A stretch of DNA of 13,487 nucleotides, from NCBI GenBank assembly GCA_021850375.1, contig JAJZLZ010000068.1, forward strand, positions 1 through 13,487. The letters are read 5' to 3'. The notes under the pieces are model-generated. The model did no database searches, was not told where the DNA came from, and was given only the letters and a program-made list of their open reading frames with translations. The position numbers were made by a program, and so were the translations under genes. This DNA comes from Microcaldota archaeon (GTDB taxonomy: Archaea > Micrarchaeota > Micrarchaeia > Micrarchaeales > Micrarchaeaceae). Shown in pieces: positions 6,785 to 13,098 of this stretch (position 1 is its first letter; every line of letters starts with the position of its first letter).

Positions 6785-6813
6785 ACCACACGATAAATAA
6801 AGCATTCTGTGGT
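6785..6813. terminator. Weak inverted repeat between convergent pop5 and the exported-protein gene
   Basis: ACCACA (6785-6790) and TGTGGT (6808-6813) are perfect six-base arms around a 17-base AT-rich loop in a 40-nt convergent gap. A shared terminator is plausible but the stem is short. Confidence 0.3.
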
Positions 6814-6820
6814 CTAAATT

Positions 6821-7768
6821 TCAGCTTATTGTAACATAGCTATCTGACGCTGATGAAGATATATAGGTTTGATTTAGCTGGTAGACTACATTACCTGCCG
6901 GCCCCATGTCTGCCACTGCCCTGATATATAGCGGCAACTGGTAATCAGATGAGAAGCACGCTTTGAGCGTACCGTTGAAATTGCCTGAATTAAAAGCCAG
7001 CAGATATGTACTTGGCCCTAAGACAGATCTTAGCTGTAAATATTCTGCTGAGAGCAGTTGCGATTCTTCTATGCCCGCCGTGAAATTGCCCTCAACTAAT
7101 GTGCAATTTTGGCCCCTATACTCTGTTGTGTACTCGTTTAGGCTGCTAAAATTAAGGCCGTTTATTAAATATTCATCCTGCTTTGTCGAATTAACGTCAT
7201 AGTAAAATCCAAAGAAATTCATGAGCGGCAGCTGGTATACACCGCTCTGAAAACAATTCTGTGCGCTCGGAGCAGAATTGGCATTTGTGCATTGGTAGTA
7301 ATTATTGTTGTTGTATATTATGCTCTGATTTATATTGCGCTGCAATCCTTTGCCATTTTGATACAAGTCGAATCTCACGTTCTTACCGTATTTGCTCAGC
7401 TTTGTGTTCATCAAAATCGACTGCCCCACCCCTGGCCCAACAAAAGCAGAGGATTCGGATATATTTACGCTATACCCTACGCTTATTGCGCCCGAAGCGT
7501 TAACATACTGGTCCGCCTGCAAAAATAACCCGTATAGCTCCTGGGTGTATGCGCTGGGCGCAAATGTTGATTTATGCGCACCACCTCCAGGAATGGCTCC
7601 GATTATGTTCCCAATTATGTTGAACTTTAAAAGGTTGATTATTACCAAAAAAACTACGATCGCGGAGAATATGGCATACATTTCTCTTCTCTTCTTTCTA
7701 CTCATGCGCACTTTGCGTGCGCGGATCTTATTACCGTAAGAATCGTATCGGTCCAGATAATTATCCAT
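6821..7768 (-). CDS. Exported membrane-anchored protein, four-cysteine type (A)
   Basis: 315 residues from ATG 7768. An upstream in-frame TTG (7810) is less likely, because a TATA-like TTTTTAAA overlaps that stretch about 25 nt before ATG 7768 and AGGAG (7783-7779) precedes it. The very basic N-terminus (RARKVRMSRKKRR) leads into one membrane span at 31-50, then an external domain of about 250 residues, rich in Asn, Ser and Tyr, with at least eight N-x-S/T sites. It has exactly four cysteines (160, 172, 222, 271). The last one sits in LKACFSSDYQLPLYI. No family recognised. Protein B at 12195 has the same layout and the same four-cysteine order, so I consider them paralogues. The fold may be an LppX/LolA-like open barrel (inference from strand pattern only). 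The gene interrupts the RNase P to proteasome cluster on the opposite strand. Confidence 0.75.
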   Translation of the reverse strand: MDNYLDRYDSYGNKIRARKVRMSRKKRREMYAIFSAIVVFLVIINLLKFNIIGNIIGAIPGGGAHKSTFAPSAYTQELYGLFLQADQYVNASGAISVGYSVNISESSAFVGPGVGQSILMNTKLSKYGKNVRFDLYQNGKGLQRNINQSIIYNNNNYYQCTNANSAPSAQNCFQSGVYQLPLMNFFGFYYDVNSTKQDEYLINGLNFSSLNEYTTEYRGQNCTLVEGNFTAGIEESQLLSAEYLQLRSVLGPSTYLLAFNSGNFNGTLKACFSSDYQLPLYIRAVADMGPAGNVVYQLNQTYISSSASDSYVTIS

Positions 7769-8019
7769 AACTATAATACTCCTGCAACGTTTAAAAACAT
7801 ACATGCGCAAACACTGAATGAAAAAATATCAAGACTTTCGCTTTTTGGGAGAACTCATGCCTATCTGATGGCATATATAATTTAACAATCAAAAAGCAGT
7901 TTGCATGCAATTTAAGCGCTGCCATACGGCGCATATTACAAAAAAATAGAAAAGGTTATAAATCCATACACGATAATAGATGTATTAATCCTTAGTTTTA
8001 ATGCTTAAATGGTGGACTT
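7769..8019. promoter_or_regulatory. Divergent promoter region with palindrome, psmA TATA and Shine-Dalgarno
   Basis: 251 nt without a gene. For psmA: TTATAAAT (7956-7963) after a purine-rich stretch is a good TATA box; the leader would be about 35 nt and GGTG (8011-8014) lies five bases before ATG 8020. For the minus-strand gene: GTTTTTAAAC (7799-7790). A perfect ten-base palindrome TTGCATGCAA (7901-7910) lies between the two promoters and could be an operator. No tRNA or convincing C/D-box RNA was seen here. Confidence 0.5.
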
Positions 8020-8715
8020 ATGTATCCAAATGTTCAGGCTTACGATAGGGGAATGATGTTCAGCCCCGATGGAAGGCTATTTCAGGTAGAGTATGCAAAA
8101 GAAGCTGTCCGCAAGGGTGCCACGTCTGTTGGCATAGTAGCGGAAGACGGAGTCGTGCTGTTGGCGCACAAGAACATAATAGAGCCTCTTGCAGTGCCAA
8201 GTACCATACAGAAGATATTCAGGGTAGATTCGTATATCGGTGCAACGTATTCCGGCCTCGTGTCTGACGGGCTGCACATAGTGAGCTCCATGCGCGCAAA
8301 AGCGCAGTCGCACCGTATGGTTTATGATGAGACCGAATCTGTCGACACAATAGCAAGGGAGATATCAGAGGAGATGCAGATGGCGACGCAGTATGGAGGC
8401 ATACGCCCTTATGCGATATCTCTTCTTGTTGGCGGGATAGATCGAATTCCAAAGCTATTTGAAATAGAGCCGGGCGCTTCGTATCTTGGCTACAAGGCGG
8501 ATGCCATAGGTTCTGGAAAGAAGATAGCTGAAGATATATTGGTAAAGAATTACAAGGACGGCATGAGCATCGAGCAAGCAATAGATCTAGGAGTTAGCAT
8601 AATAAAGAAGGTAAACGAGGGCAAGCTCAATGAGGGCAATATGGACATCTCTACAATAAGCAAGAGCGATGGATTCACCCTATTTGGCCCTGAGAAGGTG
8701 CAGAAATACCTATAA
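8020..8715 (+). CDS. psmA: Proteasome subunit alpha
   Basis: 231 residues. Alpha subunits form the outer rings of the archaeal 20S proteasome, gate substrate entry and dock the PAN/Cdc48 unfoldase. The alpha-type N-terminus is clear: AYDRGMMFSPDGRLFQVEYA (8-27), the family signature, followed by GATSVGI and the helices of the Ntn fold; the YDRG gate motif is intact. There is no N-terminal threonine, as expected for alpha. Length is normal (230-260). The start ATG is fixed by GGTG five bases upstream. It opens the run psmA-SBDS-rrp4-rrp41-rrp42-eL43-rpoP, known as the archaeal exosome superoperon. No beta subunit is present in the window. Confidence 0.97.
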   Translation: MYPNVQAYDRGMMFSPDGRLFQVEYAKEAVRKGATSVGIVAEDGVVLLAHKNIIEPLAVPSTIQKIFRVDSYIGATYSGLVSDGLHIVSSMRAKAQSHRMVYDETESVDTIAREISEEMQMATQYGGIRPYAISLLVGGIDRIPKLFEIEPGASYLGYKADAIGSGKKIAEDILVKNYKDGMSIEQAIDLGVSIIKKVNEGKLNEGNMDISTISKSDGFTLFGPEKVQKYL

Positions 8716-8723
8716 TGTGATCT

Positions 8724-9413
8724 GTGGTCTGTGTGTCTAAGACGGTTGTAGTAAAATACCACAAGGAAGGAAACGAGTTCGAGATATTCGTCAATGCGGA
8801 TCTTGCATATGAGTATATAACAGGCAAGCGTTCAGACCCTTTGGTAGTGCTCGAAGCAGAAGAGATATTCAAGGACGCAAAGAAAGGCGAGAGGCAGAGT
8901 GAAGATAAGATAAAAAAGGCATTTGGAACAACCGAAATATCAAAGGTCGCAGATGCGATATTAAAGCACGGAGACGTGCCAATAACTACAGAGCAGCGCA
9001 ACAAGCTTCTAGAAGAGAAGCGCAGGCAGGTCATAGAGATAATAGCAAGAAACTCTATAGATCCGCGCACCAACGCCCCAAACCCTCCAATGCGCGTAGA
9101 GAATGCGATGAATGAGGCAAAGATAACAATAGATCCTTTCAAGAGCGCACAGGAGCAGATAGAGTCGATAGTTAAAAAATTGAGCGTCATAATGCCCATA
9201 AAGTTCACGACAATTAAAATAGACGTGAAGATACCTGCGGAATTCGCCAACCGCTCATTTGGCGTTTTAAAGCGCTACGGAATGAAGTCCGACGAATGGC
9301 TATCCGATGGCAGCCTGTCTGCCAAATTGGAGTTTCCGGCAGGGCTGCAAAATGAAGTGTTTGACAGAATAAATTCCGCAACTTCAGGAAAGGCGGAAAT
9401 AAAGATCGTTTGA
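8724..9413 (+). CDS. sbds: Ribosome maturation protein SBDS
   Basis: 229 residues, three domains: FYSH domain at about 1-90, a helical middle domain, and a C-terminal ferredoxin-like domain from about 160. SBDS helps release the anti-association factor aIF6 from the new large subunit. Visible: TVVVKYHKEGNEFEIFVN (7-24), IFKDAKKGE, FGTTE (67-71), AILKHGDVPITTEQR (78-92) and DPRTNAPNPPMRVENAM (113-129), all typical. Start: GTG 8724 gives MVCVSKTVVV, which parallels the MVSVDKAVI start of relatives, and GTGATC (8717-8722) precedes it by one base; GTG 8733 is an in-frame alternative. It follows psmA after 8 nt and its stop overlaps the rrp4 start (TGATG). Confidence 0.95.
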   Translation: MVCVSKTVVVKYHKEGNEFEIFVNADLAYEYITGKRSDPLVVLEAEEIFKDAKKGERQSEDKIKKAFGTTEISKVADAILKHGDVPITTEQRNKLLEEKRRQVIEIIARNSIDPRTNAPNPPMRVENAMNEAKITIDPFKSAQEQIESIVKKLSVIMPIKFTTIKIDVKIPAEFANRSFGVLKRYGMKSDEWLSDGSLSAKLEFPAGLQNEVFDRINSATSGKAEIKIV

Positions 9414-10048
9414 TGTTGATTGATTTTATGCAAAGAGAAATAGTTGTTCCGGGCGATGTCATATCTGAAAAGCCCGAACATATTGAAAATACGTATATAT
9501 ATTCAAATAAGACCTACTCTAAGGTGCTTGGCATATATGATGCCGCTTCAAGATCGCTTGTGCCGCTTGAAGGGTCGTGGAAGCCCAGGCGCGAGGACAG
9601 CGTAGTCGGAATAGTAACCGAGGTTAGAAACAAGGTATATTTGGTAGACCTTTCCTATTTTGGCAAGAGCTTTATAGTCGTAGGAAAATATGACGAATAT
9701 GCATTTAAGGAGGGCGACATATTCTATGGCGAGGTGAAGGACATAGAATCGCGCAAGAACGTAGTCATAAAGGACGCAAAGAAGCTTGATGGCGGAATGA
9801 TAATACATGTCAAGCCAAAAAAGGTGCTAAGGATAATCGGCAAGAAGTCCACGATGGTAAGGCAGATATCTGATATTACAGGAACTGAAATCATAATAGG
9901 GCTCAACGGAATAATATGGCTCAATGGTGGAAGGATGGATCTGGCAATAAAAACGATATTTAAAATCGAGCAAGAGGCGCACAACCGCGGCCTAACAGAT
10001 GCTATAAAATCATATTTAGAAGAGGAGATTAGAAAAGAGGTAATATAA
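9413..10048 (+). CDS. rrp4: Exosome RNA-binding subunit Rrp4
   Basis: 211 residues. Rrp4 forms the RNA-binding cap over the Rrp41/Rrp42 ring of the archaeal exosome. Order of domains: N-terminal strand REIVVPGDVI (8-17), S1 domain at about 58-122 (PRREDSVVGIVTEV...), KH domain at about 128-190 with the GxxG loop IIGKKSTM (141-148) and NGIIWLNGG (165-173), then the helix RGLTDAIKSYLEEEI. The start is open: ATG 9413 overlaps the SBDS stop, TTG 9410 lies just before it, and ATG 9428 would give MQREIVVPGD, close to the N-terminus of known short relatives. No strong Shine-Dalgarno separates them. The stop overlaps rrp41 (TAATG). Confidence 0.94.
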   Translation: MLIDFMQREIVVPGDVISEKPEHIENTYIYSNKTYSKVLGIYDAASRSLVPLEGSWKPRREDSVVGIVTEVRNKVYLVDLSYFGKSFIVVGKYDEYAFKEGDIFYGEVKDIESRKNVVIKDAKKLDGGMIIHVKPKKVLRIIGKKSTMVRQISDITGTEIIIGLNGIIWLNGGRMDLAIKTIFKIEQEAHNRGLTDAIKSYLEEEIRKEVI

Positions 10049-10803
10049 TGGGAGGATCGTCATTAAACAAGCCAACGCTTGTTATAAACGGAAAGAGAAC
10101 TGATGGAAGGGACTTTAACGAGCTACGAAAGATCAAGATAACCGCAGCGCCGCTTGAGAATGCGAGCGGATCGGCATATTTGGAATGGGGCAACAACAAG
10201 ATACTTGCCGCAGTCTACGGGCCAAGGGAGGTAAACCCAAGGCACCTTGCAGATTCCACAAAAGCTATATTAAAGTGCAGATACGCTATGGCTCCATTTT
10301 CGAGCCTATCCGAGCATGGGCGCAGCGGACCTAACAGGCGCGCGACAGAAATATCAAAGGTCGTAAAGGAGGTATTCGAAAATGCGATACTGCTAAGTGA
10401 ATTCCCTGGCAGCCAAATAGAGATATATATCGAGATACTTCAGGGCGATGGAGGCACAAGGGCGGCAGGAATAACCGCAGCCGCAGTTGCTCTTGCCACA
10501 AGCGGAATACAGATGCGCGATCTGCCATATGCAGTTTCGGTCGGCAAGATAGGCGAGGATCTGGCTCTTGATTTCAATATGATTGAAGACAATTATTCCG
10601 ACAGCGACGTACCGATGGCAATATCTCCACGCAACAATGAAGTGCTTTTATTGCAGATGGACGGCCATATGACTAAGGAAGAGATGTCAAAAGCAATAGA
10701 CATGGCAATAGATGCGGGCAAGATCATAAGTGCGGAGCAGAGACGTGCCCTAAAAGAGTTATATGAGCTCAGGGGCGAGAGCAATCATTTAAAGGGTGAA
10801 TAA
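10048..10803 (+). CDS. rrp41: Exosome catalytic subunit Rrp41
   Basis: 251 residues, RNase PH fold. Rrp41 carries the phosphate-dependent 3'-5' exonuclease site of the hexameric ring made with Rrp42. Visible: RTDGRDFNELRKI (17-29), the RNA- and phosphate-binding GPNRRATEISKVV (94-106), LQGDGGTRAAGITAA (131-145) and the catalytic acidic stretch EDNYSDSDVP (180-189). These catalytic residues appear intact. GAGGT (10037-10041) precedes ATG 10048. The last codons GGT GAA before the stop double as ribosome site for rrp42. Confidence 0.97.
   Translation: MGGSSLNKPTLVINGKRTDGRDFNELRKIKITAAPLENASGSAYLEWGNNKILAAVYGPREVNPRHLADSTKAILKCRYAMAPFSSLSEHGRSGPNRRATEISKVVKEVFENAILLSEFPGSQIEIYIEILQGDGGTRAAGITAAAVALATSGIQMRDLPYAVSVGKIGEDLALDFNMIEDNYSDSDVPMAISPRNNEVLLLQMDGHMTKEEMSKAIDMAIDAGKIISAEQRRALKELYELRGESNHLKGE
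10795..10798 (+). promoter_or_regulatory. Shine-Dalgarno of rrp42 within the last codons of rrp41
   Basis: GGTG followed by AATAAG lies six bases before ATG 10805. It consists of the terminal Gly-Glu codons of rrp41 and argues for ATG 10805 over the in-frame GTG at 10796 as the rrp42 start. Confidence 0.6.
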
Positions 10804-10804
10804 G

Positions 10805-11584
10805 ATGGAAGCTATGGATATTGTAGAGGCAAATTACATAAAGGAGATAATAGCAAAAGGGCTAAGGGATGACGGCAGAAAGGCCATGGATTATAGAAAC
10901 ATAAAAGTAACAAAGGGCGTTCTCGGCAACGCGGAAGGCTCTGCGCAGGTGGAGCTTGGGATGACAAAGGTGCTTGCTGGCGTTAAGCTCTCAATAGAGG
11001 AACCGATGGATGACACGCCAAATCTGGGCAATTTCATGGTATCAGCAGAGCTATTGCCTCTTGCATCCGAGAACTACGAGACTGGGCCTCCAAGCCCAGA
11101 GTCAATAGAGCTGGCAAGAGTTGTGGATCGCGGAATAAGGGCTGGCAACTGCATAGATCTTGAGAGCCTACTAATCGAGGAAGGTAAGGTCTGGACGGTA
11201 TTTGCGGACATATACGTGTTAAACTACGATGGCAACCTCTTCGACGCCGCGTCAATTGCGGTAATGTCGGCACTTGCGGATACAAAAGTGCCAAAAGTCG
11301 AAAACGGGGAGGCCAAAAGAGAGGAGAGAAGCGCCAAATTAAAGCTAAATAACATCGTCTCATCGTGCACGTTTGGCAAGTTCAACAACACGATTCTGCT
11401 CGACACTAATGCATCTGAGGAGAAGGCGATGGACGGGAGAATCACCATAGCAACCGATGGGAAGGCTATACGGGCCATTCAGAAAGGGCTAAAAGGAGGA
11501 TTCTTCAAAAATGAAATAGAGGACGCAATGAATATCGCACTAGAAAAGCACGAGTTCTTAAAAGGCGTCATAACAGGTGAATGA
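10805..11584 (+). CDS. rrp42: Exosome non-catalytic subunit Rrp42
   Basis: 259 residues, RNase PH fold, the inactive partner that completes the exosome ring and helps hold RNA at the Rrp41 site. Visible: YIKEIIAKGLRDDGRK (11-26), the strand GSAQVELGMTKVLAGVK, PPSPESIELARVVDRGIR (95-112), CIDLESLLIEEGKVWTVF (115-132), YVLNYDGNLFDAASIA (136-151). The Rrp41 NRR and LQGDGGTR motifs are absent, as expected for Rrp42. Start chosen at ATG 10805 because GGTGA lies just upstream; GTG 10796 would add three residues and overlap rrp41 by eight bases. The C-terminus Gly-Glu (GGTGAA) again provides the ribosome site of the next gene. Confidence 0.96.
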   Translation: MEAMDIVEANYIKEIIAKGLRDDGRKAMDYRNIKVTKGVLGNAEGSAQVELGMTKVLAGVKLSIEEPMDDTPNLGNFMVSAELLPLASENYETGPPSPESIELARVVDRGIRAGNCIDLESLLIEEGKVWTVFADIYVLNYDGNLFDAASIAVMSALADTKVPKVENGEAKREERSAKLKLNNIVSSCTFGKFNNTILLDTNASEEKAMDGRITIATDGKAIRAIQKGLKGGFFKNEIEDAMNIALEKHEFLKGVITGE

Positions 11585-11821
11585 ATGGCAAATGCAAGCA
11601 TACGATACGGAGCTACGATAAGAAAACGCTACCAGAAGATAAAGCAGGAGAAGCAGGCACAATACCACTGCGATGTCTGCGGCAGGGATGCGGTCAAGCG
11701 CAAGAACACCAGCATATGGGAGTGCAAGCACTGCAAGACCGTATATGCGGGGGGAGCATATACACTGACCACTCCAGCAGGATCCGCTGCAAAGCGGCTG
11801 ATAGATGGCATTAAAAGTTGA
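11585..11821 (+). CDS. rpl37ae: Ribosomal protein eL43 (L37Ae)
   Basis: 78 residues, a zinc-ribbon protein of the large subunit. Cysteines form CDVC (29-32) and CKHC (47-50), with KR..NTSIWEC between and the family's YAGGAY motif (54-59) after. The N-terminal IRYGATIRKRYQKI matches the basic helix of the family. It is somewhat short compared with the usual 85-95 residues. ATG follows the rrp42 stop with no gap, and GGTG (11576-11579) lies five bases upstream. Position after rrp42 is the conserved archaeal order. Confidence 0.95.
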   Translation: MANASIRYGATIRKRYQKIKQEKQAQYHCDVCGRDAVKRKNTSIWECKHCKTVYAGGAYTLTTPAGSAAKRLIDGIKS

Positions 11822-11825
11822 TCAT

Positions 11826-11957
11826 ATGGCATATGTATGTTCTCATTGCGGAAGGAAGATAAAGCAGCTAGACAACTTCGTCAGGTGCAGCTACTGCGGA
11901 TATAGGGTTCTAATCAAGGAGCGCCCAAATATAGCCCACGAAGTATCTACTGACTAA
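11826..11957 (+). CDS. rpoP: RNA polymerase subunit P (Rpo12)
   Basis: A 43-residue zinc-ribbon protein, too short for most gene finders. It reads MAYVCSHCGRKIKQL, then VRCSYCGYRVLIKERPN. The zinc ligands are C5, C8, C21 and C24. From family knowledge, Rpo12 (RpoP, Rpb12 in eukaryotes) bridges Rpo3 and Rpo2 and supports promoter opening; the YCG.R.L.K.RP ending is its signature. ATG 11826 follows the eL43 stop after 4 nt, and GTTGATC (11817-11823) acts as ribosome site. It is the last gene of the plus-strand run; the pcc1 and prefoldin genes that often follow in other archaea are absent here. Confidence 0.92.
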   Translation: MAYVCSHCGRKIKQLDNFVRCSYCGYRVLIKERPNIAHEVSTD

Positions 11958-11997
11958 TTTTCACTTGCCTCAAATGCTTTTGAAATAAAATACGTTG

Positions 11998-12017
11998 GTT
12001 ATGTATTAAAACATAAC
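11998..12017. terminator. Hairpin in the convergent spacer after rpoP
   Basis: GTTATGT (11998-12004) and ACATAAC (12011-12017) are perfect seven-base arms around ATTAAA, 40 nt after the rpoP stop. Likely terminator or 3'-end structure of the exosome operon. The remaining spacer to 12194 is AT-rich and holds no gene, tRNA or clear repeat that I can see. Confidence 0.4.
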
Positions 12018-12194
12018 TAGCTGAGCGGCAAAACAAATCTTATTATCCTGCCAAGCAGTGTATGCCATGCGCCAAAAATAAATTAACGGCGCAGCTCTGC
12101 CATTTAATGCTTAATAAATAGTTAAAACTCACCGCGCAATAGATGCGATATTGCCCACAGCCTTATTTGATACTAAACTATAAACAGTTCAAAT

Positions 12195-12971
12195 TTATAC
12201 AATATAGCTCATTCCAGAGGTTTGGATGTTTATGTGCATGTATTCACCTGTCCCTGCTGCAGAGTCAGTGACGTTTATCAATAAAGGCACATCCTGCGTT
12301 GCGGATACGCATGCGTTGAATTTGAACGTTGATGGGATATATCCGCTCTGGTTAAAGAACATGCCATTGACCTCTACTGCGCCCGTTCCTGAAAAATCAT
12401 AGCAAGGCTGTGATTTATATAGCCTTAAGCCGTAATTGGTTATATTTAAGCCGCTCATGGTGCTGAAATTTGCGATACTGTTTGCAAAATATTCAACTGC
12501 CGGCAAAAAGTAGTAGCTGTTGTTGGTTATGGTTGTGTTTCCGCACTTATTCACATAGTTATCGGATTCGCACCAGTTAATCTGATTTCCATCCTGTATG
12601 AAATTTGCCCGTACGGTTCCGAGGGTAGGGAAATTTGTAATTGTTAAATTATCACTATTTTGGCCATTAATTTTCATAATCCGCAAATACATTCTAGGGT
12701 CAGTATTGTTTACAACTATGCTGCCACTATAGGTCAAATTAAATGAGCGCGTGGAGTTTATCTTCTGCAATGCAATGTGCGCAATGCCCTGGCTATTTAA
12801 CTGCCCTGAGCTTATAACCGCAAGTGGCAGAGATCCAAATGTCAATATTGCATACGCGCCAAAAGCTAATATGATAAGTAAAATAGCTATGCCAATTATT
12901 GCAGCCTTATGTCCTTTTTTACGCGTCATGTTTTCATTAATTTTTTTGTTATCTGCCTTACTTTTAGCCAT
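12195..12971 (-). CDS. Exported membrane-anchored protein, four-cysteine type (B)
   Basis: 258 residues from ATG 12971. The longer reading from TTG 13025 is rejected because GGTG (12980-12977) lies five bases before this ATG and a TATA-like box at 13010-13001 overlaps the extra codons. Basic cytosolic tail (KADNKK, TRKKGHK), membrane span at about 23-44, external domain with about ten N-x-S/T sites. Exactly four cysteines: 134 and 143 (NWCESDNYVNKCG), 190 (SQPCYDF) and 221 (FNACVSATQDVPLLI). The same order and the same closing motif are seen in protein A at 6821. No named family recognised; an LppX/LolA-like external domain is a guess. The gene converges on rpoP and lies downstream of the DAHP synthase gene on the same strand, with its own promoter. 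Confidence 0.75.
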   Translation of the reverse strand: MAKSKADNKKINENMTRKKGHKAAIIGIAILLIILAFGAYAILTFGSLPLAVISSGQLNSQGIAHIALQKINSTRSFNLTYSGSIVVNNTDPRMYLRIMKINGQNSDNLTITNFPTLGTVRANFIQDGNQINWCESDNYVNKCGNTTITNNSYYFLPAVEYFANSIANFSTMSGLNITNYGLRLYKSQPCYDFSGTGAVEVNGMFFNQSGYIPSTFKFNACVSATQDVPLLINVTDSAAGTGEYMHINIQTSGMSYIV

Positions 12972-12995
12972 ATTCGCACCGGAAATATTTGAAAC

Positions 12996-13019
12996 GCACA
13001 ATATAAAAATATATCGTGC
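12996..13019 (-). promoter_or_regulatory. Palindrome over the TATA box of gene B
   Basis: GCACAATAT (12996-13004) and ATATCGTGC (13011-13019) are inverted arms matching at eight of nine positions around AAAAAT. On the minus strand the centre reads ATTTTTATAT, the presumed TATA box about 35 nt before ATG 12971. A dimeric regulator bound here would block TBP, so this is a candidate operator. Confidence 0.4.
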
Positions 13020-13098
13020 TTGCAAAATTCAAATTCTCTTGTTCGTCTTAAAATTATGCATAAGTTAGAACGTTAATTTTTTTATCTTTTATTGCATC

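Noticed and set aside
7769..7810. Longer N-terminus of protein A from TTG 7810
   Set aside because: A TATA-like TTTTTAAA lies within it; ATG 7768 has AGGAG upstream and a fitting distance to the TATA box.
7811..7900. Possible C/D-box guide RNA
   Set aside because: TGAATGA and CTGATG occur, but no proper C (RTGATGA) and D (CTGA) box pair with the right spacing and flanking stem.
8077..8581. Long open frames antisense to psmA and to other plus-strand genes
   Set aside because: They shadow clearly conserved genes, show no family motifs and lack ribosome sites.
10796..10804. GTG 10796 as rrp42 start
   Set aside because: The GTG is part of GGTGA, which is better explained as the ribosome site for ATG 10805.
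12062..12121. 19-codon frame starting MPCAKNK in the spacer after rpoP
   Set aside because: No ribosome site, no recognisable composition, and length expected by chance.
12972..13025. Longer N-terminus of protein B from TTG 13025
   Set aside because: The stretch overlaps the TATA-like palindrome, and ATG 12971 has GGTG five bases upstream and gives a normal basic tail plus membrane span.
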